Source: Bacillota bacterium
GTDB taxonomy: Bacteria; Bacillota; Bacilli; Paenibacillales; NBRC-103111
NCBI GenBank assembly: GCA_023386955.1
Contig: JAEWIS010000037.1
Span: forward strand, 1-33,494
Direction: 5' to 3'
DNA: 33,494 bases
Made by a program: the position numbers and the translations under genes. This document shows positions 1 through 7,165 of the stretch, piece by piece (the stretch's first letter is position 1; each line of letters begins with the position of its first letter). A model generated the notes under the pieces. That model did not search any database and had not been told where the DNA came from. It saw nothing but the letters and a program-made list of their open reading frames with translations.

Positions 1-42
1 ACGCCCACGCCCACGCCCACGCCCACGCCCACGCCCACGCCC
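1..42. repeat. Hexanucleotide tandem array (ACGCCC)x7, cut by window edge
   Basis: Seven perfect ACGCCC copies run from the first base and end abruptly at TACTCC; the array continues beyond the window. Read on the plus strand it gives Thr-Pro repeats in a frame that stays open to a TAG at 100-102. It could therefore be the tail of a coding sequence or an intergenic microsatellite. Perfect identity of the copies suggests recent slippage expansion. Confidence 0.9.
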
Positions 43-71
43 TACTCCGGCAACCTGCCTTCACTTGGACT

Positions 72-100
72 GCATGTTCGCAGACAACCCCGAATACAAT
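72..100 (+). promoter_or_regulatory. Candidate sigma-E promoter of the SpoVB-like gene
   Basis: GCATGTT (72-78) and AATACAAT (93-100), separated by 14 bases, resemble the mother-cell sigma-E consensus (-35 near GCATATT, -10 near CATACAAT). Transcription would begin near 107, just upstream of the GGGAGGA ribosome binding site at 119-125. Bacillus subtilis spoVB is known to be sigma-E dependent, which fits. The match was made by eye only. Confidence 0.42.
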
Positions 101-129
101 AGCAGTATTTGATTCTTCGGGAGGACATG

Positions 130-1686
130 ATGCCAATGCCGCAACAGAAGCAATCCTTCATGAGAGGCACCTTTGTATTGTCCATTGCCGCATTCGTCAA
201 CCGGATTCTCGGTTTTATCAGCGGCATGTACATTGCCCGTGTGCTGGGGGCGGAGGGAATTGGCCTGCTGATGATGGCACAGCCGCTGGTGCCCCTGGTC
301 ATTACCATCACGGAGCTGGGGCTGCCCGTCGCGATCTCCAAGCTGGTGGCGGAGGCCGACGCCAAGGGGGATAAAGAAAAAATCCGGCGGATTCTCCACG
401 TATCGCTGGCTATTACCAGCACCCTGAGCATCAGCCTGACTACAGTGTGCCTGCTGGGGTCGGAGCGGATCGCCTCCATCCTGCTCACAGACCAGCGGGC
501 CTACTACGCCATGCTGGCCATTATGCCCATCGCGCCCATCATCGCCATCTCTGCTGTACTCAAGGGATATTTCCGCGGCAAGCAGCGGATGCAGACCATT
601 GCGGCCTCCGATGTGCTGGAATTCACCGTTCAGATCGCCTGCGTGCTGGCGTTGGTCCACCTGCTGCTTCCCTACGGCATTGCCTATGCCGCCGCAGGAG
701 CTACCGCCGCTGCGGTGATCAGCGAAGCCAGCAGCCTGATGTTCCTTGCAGTTAGCTACAAGCTGCGGGGAGAAGCGCGGATACCCGGCGTAACCTGGGG
801 CAGCAGCCTCAAGAAGAGCAAATCCACGCTGGCCGAGCTTTTGCGCATTGGCTTGCCTATCACAGGCAATGGTGTGGTCCACTCCCTGTACGGCGCCTTC
901 CAGCCTATGCTCATCACCACCAGCCTGGCGCTCACCGGTATCGGGACGGTCATGGCCACCAAGCAGTTCGGCATGCTTACCGGGTTTGCCTTTCCTCTGC
1001 TGTTTATGCCCAGCTTCATCACCCAATCCCTGTCCACCGCGCTGATTCCGGCCATCAGCGAAGCCTCCGCCAACAAAAACAGCCTCCTAATGCACCAGCG
1101 GATGGACCAGGCGCTCCGGCTGGGCCTGATGATCGGTGCTCCGGCCACGGTGATTCTGTTCATTTGGGCCACGCCGCTGACCACCCTGATCTACCACGCT
1201 CCGGAGGCGGGTATCCTGCTGAAAATCCTGGCCCCCATGTTTTTCCTGCATTATTTCGACGCACCGCTGAATGCGATTTTGCTTGGACTTGGCCGGGCCA
1301 ACACCACGTTGGGAAACCACCTGATCGCTACCGGATTGAAGGCTGTAGCCATTTTTGTACTGGGCAGCCAATTCGGCATTGTGGGCATCGCCTTCGGGAT
1401 GGGGATCGGGATTATTGTGCTGACCCTGCTGAATTTCCTCTCCATCTCCAGCACCATCGGCTTTTATTGGGAAATCCGCCCGTATGCCCGGGTTTTCCTG
1501 TCCATGCTGGTCATGGCTCTCTGCGGCCAATGGGCATTAAGCTATGCCACGGCGATGGATATCCCCCTGGTCTGGACGGTGCTGGGATCGGTGGGTTTCG
1601 CGTTGGCAGTGTACTTCACTACCTTGTCCCTCATCCGGTTCCGCAGCCCCAAGGACCTTCCGCTTATTTCACGCTGGGTGAGATAA
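130..1686 (+). CDS. SpoVB/MurJ-superfamily polysaccharide flippase
   Basis: This 518-residue integral membrane protein belongs to the polysaccharide-transport MOP superfamily that includes SpoVB, YtgP and Wzx. Many hydrophobic segments run the whole length, and the N-terminus has the family pattern of a first helix followed by NRILGFISGMYIAR and LGAEGIGLL. Such proteins flip lipid-linked saccharides; SpoVB acts in spore cortex formation. Start: GGGAGGA (119-125) is only one base from the ATG at 127, so ATG 130 (or 136) is better placed. A TTG at 109 lies upstream of the ribosome binding site and is unlikely. The candidate sigma-E promoter supports SpoVB over the vegetative paralogues, but I cannot separate these by eye. 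No terminator follows; the next element is the antisense RNA promoter at 1699-1728. Confidence 0.88.
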   Translation: MPMPQQKQSFMRGTFVLSIAAFVNRILGFISGMYIARVLGAEGIGLLMMAQPLVPLVITITELGLPVAISKLVAEADAKGDKEKIRRILHVSLAITSTLSISLTTVCLLGSERIASILLTDQRAYYAMLAIMPIAPIIAISAVLKGYFRGKQRMQTIAASDVLEFTVQIACVLALVHLLLPYGIAYAAAGATAAAVISEASSLMFLAVSYKLRGEARIPGVTWGSSLKKSKSTLAELLRIGLPITGNGVVHSLYGAFQPMLITTSLALTGIGTVMATKQFGMLTGFAFPLLFMPSFITQSLSTALIPAISEASANKNSLLMHQRMDQALRLGLMIGAPATVILFIWATPLTTLIYHAPEAGILLKILAPMFFLHYFDAPLNAILLGLGRANTTLGNHLIATGLKAVAIFVLGSQFGIVGIAFGMGIGIIVLTLLNFLSISSTIGFYWEIRPYARVFLSMLVMALCGQWALSYATAMDIPLVWTVLGSVGFALAVYFTTLSLIRFRSPKDLPLISRWVR

Positions 1687-1698
1687 TCTCCAATTACA

Positions 1699-1728
1699 TT
1701 GAAAGCCAATTCGAATGCATGGTATACT
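1699..1728 (+). promoter_or_regulatory. Promoter of predicted antisense RNA
   Basis: TTGAAA (1699-1704) and TATACT (1723-1728) are 18 bases apart, a near-consensus sigma-A promoter reading plus. No plus-strand gene follows. Transcription from about 1735 would run under the 3' end of the minus-strand toxin mRNA, as in TxpA/RatA and BsrG/SR4-type loci. Confidence 0.65.
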
Positions 1729-1749
1729 AGCGTTAGTATAAGAGTACAA

Positions 1750-1782
1750 TGCAAAGAGAGCCGTGCTTGCAACACGACTCTC
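1750..1782 (-). terminator. Terminator of the toxin mRNA
   Basis: Ten-base arms at 1756-1765 and 1773-1782 enclose a 7-base loop. The only irregular position (1761/1777) is C/A on plus, which is a permitted G-U pair in minus-strand RNA, so the hairpin fits minus transcription. A short T run follows at 1755-1753. Confidence 0.6.
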
Positions 1783-1833
1783 CTGTGCAACAGCCGCTTG
1801 AAAGGCGGTCGGCGTTACGGGTTAAACCTACAG

Positions 1834-1878
1834 GAAATAGGTCGCATCCCTTGAGCAGGGCGGCCTATTTCTTTGTGT
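1834..1878 (+). terminator. Terminator of the predicted antisense RNA
   Basis: GAAATAGG (1834-1841) pairs with CCTATTTC (1864-1871), with an inner CCC/GGG pairing (1848-1850 with 1858-1860), followed by TTTGTGTT. It overlaps the 3' codons of the minus-strand toxin gene, so antisense transcription would end just inside the toxin reading frame. Confidence 0.55.
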
Positions 1879-1984
1879 TCCGGCTAATTGCTACGACGAT
1901 GGCCACGACCAACGTCAGCAACGCAACAAGCAGCGCACCGAAGCTAATCATGAGCGTCAAAGCATCTTTAACCTCCACAGGCAT
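1865..1984 (-). CDS. Small holin-like toxin, type I TA family
   Basis: This 39-residue peptide starts MPVEVKDALTLM, continues with a hydrophobic stretch of about 21 residues (ISFGALLVALLTLVVAIVVAI) and ends with the basic tail SRNTKK. That is the pattern of the 'putative holin-like toxin' (Hol_Tox) family common in Bacillus, Paenibacillus and Lactobacillus: one transmembrane helix with a charged C-terminus. An unusually strong AAGGGAGGTG ribosome binding site directly abuts the ATG. Its own promoter (2043-2071), terminator (1750-1782) and a convergent antisense RNA complete a type I toxin-antitoxin layout. It is too short for usual gene-length cut-offs. Overproduction is expected to disturb the membrane; that role is by family analogy and has not been shown here. 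Confidence 0.85.
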   Translation of the reverse strand: MPVEVKDALTLMISFGALLVALLTLVVAIVVAISRNTKK

Positions 1985-2001
1985 CACCTCCCTTCCGGGA
2001 G
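1985..2001 (-). promoter_or_regulatory. Tetraloop hairpin sequestering the toxin ribosome binding site
   Basis: On the minus strand CTCCC-GGAA-GGGAG (positions 2001 to 1988) forms a five-pair stem closed by a GNRA tetraloop. Its 3' arm is the core of the ribosome binding site immediately before the toxin ATG. Such masking of the Shine-Dalgarno sequence is known for type I toxins and would keep basal translation low. Confidence 0.6.
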
Positions 2002-2042
2002 ATTAGCCGACCGCCCTTGCAAGCCTATTCTATTGCTCTTGC

Positions 2043-2071
2043 ATTTTATCACATTAATCCATACACAGTAA
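2043..2071 (-). promoter_or_regulatory. Toxin promoter
   Basis: On the minus strand a weak -35 TTACTG (2071-2066) and TAAAAT (2048-2043) are 17 bases apart. A TG one base upstream of the -10 makes it an extended -10. Transcription from about 2036 gives an mRNA of roughly 285 bases with a leader of about 50 bases. Confidence 0.5.
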
Positions 2072-2125
2072 GTCCCATTTCAAGATATCAATTCCGTTCA
2101 ACATATTCAACTAACCGCCTCCCCC

Positions 2126-4435
2126 CTACCCCTCCTGCCCCCTCACCATTTCCCGGAAACGTCCCGGGGTAATCCCCTCCAGCTTTTTGAACAGCCGGAT
2201 AAAATAGCTGGGCTGGTAACCGACCAGAAGCGCGATTTCGTTAATCATAATATCCGAATCCTTCAGCAGGTCCTTGGCCTTGTCCATCCGCAGCTCCGTC
2301 AGATACTCGGTGAAGTTGATGCCCACCTCATACTTAAAGGCTTTGCTGAGCAAATGCGAGGTGGCCCCCACATGATCCGCGCAGCTCTCCAGGGAGATAT
2401 CCTTGGCGTAATACTCCTGAAGATATTGTTTCGCCTGCTCGATCATCCGCTTCACCTGGTCGTTGGAGCGTTTCTCCAGCTCCTGCATGTAGGTCTCCAC
2501 AATATTTTCCCGGAACCATTGGAGGATGGACTGAGGGTCGCGGATTTGGGAGAGTGCTTCGAAGATATTGCCGCCGTTGGTCAGACTGGCCGGGTTCACG
2601 CCTACCTGGGACACCGCATTCAGAATGCCTGCCAACAGCCGCATCAGCCCCTGCTGCACATCAATTTCCTTCATACCCTCTGCCGACATGGCTTCTACAA
2701 ACAATGTAAGCTGCCGTACGGCTTCCTCCCGTTCCCCCGCCCGCAGAGCCTGGATCAGCTCCCGCTCCACGGCGAAGGGATAGTTGAAGCTCCCCGTTTC
2801 GAAGAACAGATCCGGCTGCTCCATATCGAGAATCTGATTCTCATTTTCGAAGCTGCGGTACCGGGTGGCGGATTTTGCTTTTTCAAAAACGGAGGCCACC
2901 TGGGTAATATGATCCGTCGTGGGGCCAATCACCACCGTAGCCCGCATCCGCAAAATCCGGTTGACGGTTTGGGTAACCTCGCGGCACACCGCATAAATCC
3001 GGTCCCGCTGGTGGTTGCCCCGCTCTACAATCAGAACGGCAATGGACAAGTCATGGAAGTTGATGACATACCCCTGCTCCAGATTCCCTGCAGTGATTTC
3101 CTCAATAATATTGCAGGCGGCAAAGGTGACCAGCCCCTCATCGCCCTTGTTGAACCGGTCCATCAGCCGGTCGAAGCCGATCAATTGGAGATAAACCACA
3201 GTGAAAATTCCCTGCTCCACATTCCCGCCATATTGGCTGAAACGGCTGATCAGCTCCGGGCCGGAATACCGGTACAGGTACCCCTGGATCAGCTGCTGCA
3301 GGAAGCTTTCCTTCAAGTGGGGCAGCTCATGCTTCAGCTTGGACTGCAGGGAGTTGTTCTCCCGGTTCAAGGCCTGCCACCGCTGGTTAATCAGCGAAAA
3401 TTCATCGATATCCTTGGCGGCCGTTCCGCTTTTTTCACCGCCCAGCATCCGCACCAGCTTGCCAATGGGGGAGTAAATCCTCCGGGATGCCAGCCAGGCC
3501 AAGGACACCGCCAGCAGAAGGCCGATAAGACTGACGATAATAATCAGCTTGGAGATGGACAGCAGCGGCGTCGTGATAGAACGGATGGGAGCCGCCGAAA
3601 TATACCCCCAGTGGTTAATCAGCTGGGAGAACCGGTCATAGGTGACGGAATATTTGCTGCCCTTCCAATTGCTGAAATAGAGGCCTTCCTCGGAGCTCTT
3701 GGCTTGAATATCCCGGATCATATCCACAACGAACGGCTCATCCTTCTCTCCGACGCCGGTACCGATAATGATGCCGCCGTCCTCCCGCACCAGCAGGGTT
3801 TTGGCTCCGTTATACGGTGTGAGGGTTTCCACCAATTGTCCCAGCTTGTCCATATTAATGCGGACCATGAGAAAGCCGATAGGCTCGCTGCTGTTCCCCG
3901 GCACCTTCTGGACTAGCGCCAAATCCCGGTTATTGGCATTGCCCGAGCCGGGATAGGTCCAGAAGATGGAGCGGTCCTGCCGCAAGAGCGCCATGTACTG
4001 CTCATTCAATTCAGGCTGCTCAATCACATTATGCTCCGGATTAAAGCGGATGCCCCCTTCCTCCGATCCCTCCAGATAAAGCTCCACCCGCTCGATCAGC
4101 TCGCTGGTGCTCTGGATGACCAGCAAGGTTTTGGTGATATCCCATGCCTGGGTGTAGTTCTTCCAGAAGTCCTTGTTGTTCAGCAAATAGTCAAATTGCG
4201 GCTCAAAGGCCCAATGGCCCAAGGACATCTCCAGATGGGAGAGGGTATCGTCGATGGTTTCGGCCCGTTCATGGATCTTTTGTTGATGGAGCTGATGCAG
4301 CTCCTCCTCAATTTGGCCCCCTGCTCCCCAATACATCAGGCCGCTCAATAAAAGCCCGGGCAAAGTGGCAATGACCAGAATCAGCAGCAGACTTTGCCGG
4401 TAGTACGTTGTTTCCTTGGAAAAGAGCTTTACCAT
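2126..4435 (-). CDS. Membrane-anchored AraC-family regulator (YesS/RhgR-like)
   Basis: This 769-residue regulator has an N-terminal membrane helix (about residues 10-32) and an extracytoplasmic sensing region of about 255 residues. A second helix (about 292-314) is followed by a HAMP-like linker and a long cytoplasmic region, ending in two AraC-type helix-turn-helix units in the last 105 residues (ISLESCADHVGATSHLLSKAF; ITPGRF end motif). B. subtilis RhgR (YesS), which controls rhamnogalacturonan genes, has the same design, so it probably senses a pectin-derived saccharide and activates the importer operon just upstream. Start: ATG 4435 has GGTGA eight bases upstream; the in-frame GTG at 4447 has no ribosome binding site. 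It is separated from the importer genes by a terminator and has its own promoter. No clear terminator follows it. Confidence 0.88.
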   Translation of the reverse strand: MVKLFSKETTYYRQSLLLILVIATLPGLLLSGLMYWGAGGQIEEELHQLHQQKIHERAETIDDTLSHLEMSLGHWAFEPQFDYLLNNKDFWKNYTQAWDITKTLLVIQSTSELIERVELYLEGSEEGGIRFNPEHNVIEQPELNEQYMALLRQDRSIFWTYPGSGNANNRDLALVQKVPGNSSEPIGFLMVRINMDKLGQLVETLTPYNGAKTLLVREDGGIIIGTGVGEKDEPFVVDMIRDIQAKSSEEGLYFSNWKGSKYSVTYDRFSQLINHWGYISAAPIRSITTPLLSISKLIIIVSLIGLLLAVSLAWLASRRIYSPIGKLVRMLGGEKSGTAAKDIDEFSLINQRWQALNRENNSLQSKLKHELPHLKESFLQQLIQGYLYRYSGPELISRFSQYGGNVEQGIFTVVYLQLIGFDRLMDRFNKGDEGLVTFAACNIIEEITAGNLEQGYVINFHDLSIAVLIVERGNHQRDRIYAVCREVTQTVNRILRMRATVVIGPTTDHITQVASVFEKAKSATRYRSFENENQILDMEQPDLFFETGSFNYPFAVERELIQALRAGEREEAVRQLTLFVEAMSAEGMKEIDVQQGLMRLLAGILNAVSQVGVNPASLTNGGNIFEALSQIRDPQSILQWFRENIVETYMQELEKRSNDQVKRMIEQAKQYLQEYYAKDISLESCADHVGATSHLLSKAFKYEVGINFTEYLTELRMDKAKDLLKDSDIMINEIALLVGYQPSYFIRLFKKLEGITPGRFREMVRGQEG

Positions 4436-4474
4436 CGTTATATTCACCAGCCATCGGCTTGTTTTTCCCTACCT

Positions 4475-4503
4475 AGGATACCTTATCGGCCTGTTTTGTT
4501 CAA
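4475..4503 (-). promoter_or_regulatory. Promoter of the first AraC regulator gene
   Basis: On the minus strand TTGAAC (4503-4498) and TATCCT (4480-4475) are spaced 17 bases. The start would be about 32 bases before the chosen ATG. It lies downstream of the importer terminator, so the regulator can be expressed independently. Confidence 0.55.
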
Positions 4504-4573
4504 TTGCACTTTCTTGATGCTCCTGCCCGCCGGATAGCACTTTGCCGAAAGGCTAGGACATTCTCGTGCAGCA

Positions 4574-4600
4574 GAAAAAAACCGTGTCCCCGACACGGTT
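4574..4600 (-). terminator. Intrinsic terminator of the first importer operon
   Basis: AACCGTGTC (4580-4588) and GACACGGTT (4592-4600) form a perfect nine-pair stem with a 3-base loop. On the minus strand it is followed by a run of seven T (with the last stem bases), 16 bases past the lipoprotein stop codon. Confidence 0.9.
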
Positions 4601-4615
4601 TTCCTCCGGCAAGTT

Positions 4616-6211
4616 CTATTTTTTCGGCGAAGCGGCGTACAATTCATTCATTTCCTTGACATATTCATCGCCGCCGCTCTTCTTCCACAGTTCTACTGCA
4701 GCCTTCCAATCGGCTTCCGAGGATTGCCCCACAATATACTTGATCCGGGCATCGTTGATGATGTTATCCAGCTGCGGTCCCTTTTGGGAATAAATCCTGG
4801 AGATAAAGGACTCGGCAGGGTTCGGAACCACGTATTTCTCTGCTTCCTTCTGCAGCTTTTCCGTTTTGATGGAAAGCGGCGTTTGGGTTTTTTTGCTCTT
4901 CAGCGTCCGTGTTTCAGGAATATAAGTCAGCATTTGCCCCAAGCCGGATACTTCAGATTCAATAAGGGCGGTTTCTGTGCTGGGAACGATAAAACCGTCT
5001 GTGTCCTTAGTGTAATGCTTGCCTTCGATCCCGGAATACAGAAGGGTTTGCAGCTCGGCTTCGTTGGTCTGATCGATAAATTGAAGCACCTGCTTCAGCT
5101 CGGCTTCGGTTTTTACACTGGATTTCGGAATCGCCAGGATACCGGCGTAGCCTGTGGTAGGCAGTGCCTTCAGACCGTTTTTGCCCTCCACACCGATTAA
5201 ATTGTCCACAAATTGCTTAGTGGGCTCGTCTTTATTAGCCGCCTTCAGCGCTTCATGGATTTTTTGCTCAATCCGGCCTGCGGTATCCGTCACGTCCACA
5301 ATGACACCGGCTTTGCCGTTCACTACAGGGTCAATCCACTTGGCGCTGTCATAAACAGCGAAGTCCTGGTTGATCAGCTTTTCCTCGAACAGCTTGCGCA
5401 TAAATTTCAGGGCCTCGAAGTATTCCGCGGTTTCATGCTCCGGCACCAGAGCGCCGTTGGCAACGCCCCACTTGTTAGGCGCACCGAACCAAAGCTTGAT
5501 GGTGTCAAAGCCGCTGGCCCAGGTGCCCGTCCATTTGACCAGTACCATACCGTAGGTATCGTCCTTGCCGTTTTTGTCCGGGTCCTTTTCCTTAAACGCC
5601 TTGAGCATATTATAGAAATCATCGATGGTTTTGGGAGTGGTCATCCCTACATTATCCAGCCAGTCCTGCCGGAAGTTGATGCCGTTGCGGCCCAGGGCAC
5701 GGCTCCGGTAAATCCCGTAGGTTTTGCCCTCTATCGCATAGTTCTCCAGCACAACCTTGTTGGCCTGGCCCAAATTCTTGTAGTTCTTCAGATACGGTGC
5801 CACATCCCAGAACGCCCCGGATTTGGCTGCATTCACAAAGCTGGAGCTTTTGCTGTCGGGCACGTACATGATGCTGGGCAGCTTGCTGGAGGCCAGCGTA
5901 ATGTTAAATTTATCGTTGTAGGAGGAGTTGGGCACCCAGTCAATGTGGATCTTGGTGTTGGTTTTCTTCTCGATTTCCGCCAATACGGGACTGCCGTCCT
6001 TGGGGTAGCTGGTGTTGAACACCGGCAGCATAATGCTCAGCTCCAGCGGCTTGGCCGGCGCTGCGGATGCGGTGGCTCCCGCCGAACCCTGTGGAGAATT
6101 TGCTGCAGAATCTGTGCTGTCGCTGCCGCAGCCAACCAGCACCGTTGCGGTAACGGACGCTGCCGATGCTACCGCAAGCCATTTTTTCCATTGCGTTTTG
6201 TTTTGTTGCAT
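4616..6211 (-). CDS. Extracellular solute-binding lipoprotein (LplA type), importer 1
   Basis: This 531-residue lipoprotein captures sugar for an ABC importer. The N-terminus has a basic stretch, a hydrophobic core and the lipobox LVGC with the lipidated Cys at 28, then a Ser/Ala/Gly-rich linker. The mature part, about 500 residues, is the size of LplA/YtcQ-type oligosaccharide-binding proteins, which are longer than MalE. AAGGAGGT stands 10 bases before ATG 6211. It is the last gene of a three-gene operon after both permeases, the reverse of the second importer, where the lipoprotein comes first. The substrate is probably a pectin or rhamnogalacturonan oligosaccharide, inferred only from the lyase and hydrolase neighbours. 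Confidence 0.92.
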   Translation of the reverse strand: MQQNKTQWKKWLAVASAASVTATVLVGCGSDSTDSAANSPQGSAGATASAAPAKPLELSIMLPVFNTSYPKDGSPVLAEIEKKTNTKIHIDWVPNSSYNDKFNITLASSKLPSIMYVPDSKSSSFVNAAKSGAFWDVAPYLKNYKNLGQANKVVLENYAIEGKTYGIYRSRALGRNGINFRQDWLDNVGMTTPKTIDDFYNMLKAFKEKDPDKNGKDDTYGMVLVKWTGTWASGFDTIKLWFGAPNKWGVANGALVPEHETAEYFEALKFMRKLFEEKLINQDFAVYDSAKWIDPVVNGKAGVIVDVTDTAGRIEQKIHEALKAANKDEPTKQFVDNLIGVEGKNGLKALPTTGYAGILAIPKSSVKTEAELKQVLQFIDQTNEAELQTLLYSGIEGKHYTKDTDGFIVPSTETALIESEVSGLGQMLTYIPETRTLKSKKTQTPLSIKTEKLQKEAEKYVVPNPAESFISRIYSQKGPQLDNIINDARIKYIVGQSSEADWKAAVELWKKSGGDEYVKEMNELYAASPKK

Positions 6212-6258
6212 AAACCAATGACCTCCTTAATAAAATGCTTTCTATTTATCGCAAGCCG

Positions 6259-7143
6259 TTACCCCTTCACAGAGCCGATCATAACACCCTTGGCAAAATG
6301 CTTCTGGAGAAACGGATACACGAGCAAAATGGGAACCGTACCGATGACAATAACAGCCATTTTGATGGACTGGTCAGGCGGTTTCACGAAATTGGGGTCC
6401 ATGCTGCTCATATCCCCCGCCGCCGATTGGGACAGCATCACGATCTGCCGGAGCATAACCTGCAAGGGCCATTTTTCCGGATTGTTAATGTAAAGCAGGG
6501 CACTGAAGAAGCTGTTCCAGTGGCCTACAGCATAGAACAGGGTGAAGGTAGCCAGCACCGGCTTGGAGAGGGGAAGCACAATTTTCCATAGTAGCCCCAG
6601 CTCCGTACAGCCGTCAATCCGCGCCGCCTCCTCCAGCTCCGGGGGAAGCTCCTGGAAGAAATTCTTCACGATGATCAGGTTAAAAGCGCTGATGGCACCG
6701 GGAATAATCAATGCCCACAGGCTATCCAGCAGATTCAGCTCCCGGATCACCAGATAGGTGGGAATCATTCCCCCGCCAAACAGCATGGAGAAAATAACCA
6801 TGTTGAGAAAGGTGTTCCGTCCGGGCAAAGTTTTGCGCGCCAGTGGATACGCCATGGTGACGGTAAAGATAAGATTGAAGATGGTGCCGACCACCGTGAT
6901 ATAGATGGAAACCCAAACGCTCCGCATGATGATGTTGGTGGAGAAAATATATTCATACGCAGCCGTCGTGAAGGTTTGGGGAATCAGGAATACGGCCCGC
7001 TCCGTCAACTCCGCATCGCTGGCGAAGGAGCCTGCGATAATATAGATAAAGGGAAATACGGCCAGTAGCCCGTATAACGTCAGGAACAGATAATTGCCGA
7101 TGTCAAATGCAGTACCCGGTACACTTTTGTAGTGTCTAGCCAA
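6259..7143 (-). CDS. Carbohydrate ABC importer permease (YtcP/LplC type), importer 1
   Basis: This 294-residue membrane protein has about six hydrophobic segments and the MalG-type EAA loop ELEEAARIDGCTELGLLWKI, which contacts the ATPase. It ends in the family tail KGVMIGSVKG. The start is TTG 7143 with GGAG nine bases upstream; no ATG is available before the first transmembrane helix. It pairs with the LplB-type permease 22 bases upstream and the lipoprotein 47 bases downstream. No ATP-binding subunit is encoded in the window, so it probably uses a shared MsmX-like ATPase, as known for such systems in B. subtilis. Confidence 0.93.
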   Translation of the reverse strand: MARHYKSVPGTAFDIGNYLFLTLYGLLAVFPFIYIIAGSFASDAELTERAVFLIPQTFTTAAYEYIFSTNIIMRSVWVSIYITVVGTIFNLIFTVTMAYPLARKTLPGRNTFLNMVIFSMLFGGGMIPTYLVIRELNLLDSLWALIIPGAISAFNLIIVKNFFQELPPELEEAARIDGCTELGLLWKIVLPLSKPVLATFTLFYAVGHWNSFFSALLYINNPEKWPLQVMLRQIVMLSQSAAGDMSSMDPNFVKPPDQSIKMAVIVIGTVPILLVYPFLQKHFAKGVMIGSVKG

Positions 7144-7165
7144 TGTCCTCTACTCCTCGCTTTCC

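Larger units (their letters stand above)
1735..1878 (+). ncRNA. Predicted antisense RNA antitoxin (type I TA)
   Basis: A promoter at 1699-1728 and an intrinsic terminator at 1834-1878 bracket about 140 bases with no convincing plus-strand gene. The RNA would pair with the whole 3' untranslated part of the holin-like toxin mRNA and its last few codons (toxin stop at 1865-1867). This 3'-overlapping, convergent geometry matches known Bacillus type I pairs such as txpA/ratA. By analogy it should destabilise the toxin mRNA through RNase III. It was inferred from the arrangement of signals; no RNA data were available. Confidence 0.6.

Noticed and set aside
61..1026. Long minus-strand open frame (321 codons) opposite the flippase gene
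   Set aside because: It is the mirror of the real GC-rich gene, rich in Gln/His/Gly, with no family features. The plus frame has clear membrane helices and a ribosome binding site.
1741..1870. Riboswitch or tRNA-like RNA between flippase and regulator
   Set aside because: The inverted repeats are better explained as the opposed terminators of a toxin mRNA and its antisense RNA. I saw no conserved riboswitch core or tRNA cloverleaf here or elsewhere in the window.
2354..3916. 520-codon plus frame inside the first AraC regulator gene
   Set aside because: It lies wholly opposite a recognisable regulator. The translation shows no domain and no start signals, which is typical of an antisense shadow in high-GC coding DNA.
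2126..4435. Histidine kinase of a two-component system
   Set aside because: The extracytoplasmic sensor and HAMP-like linker suggest a kinase, but there is no HisKA or ATPase domain; the C-terminus is clearly AraC-type DNA-binding.
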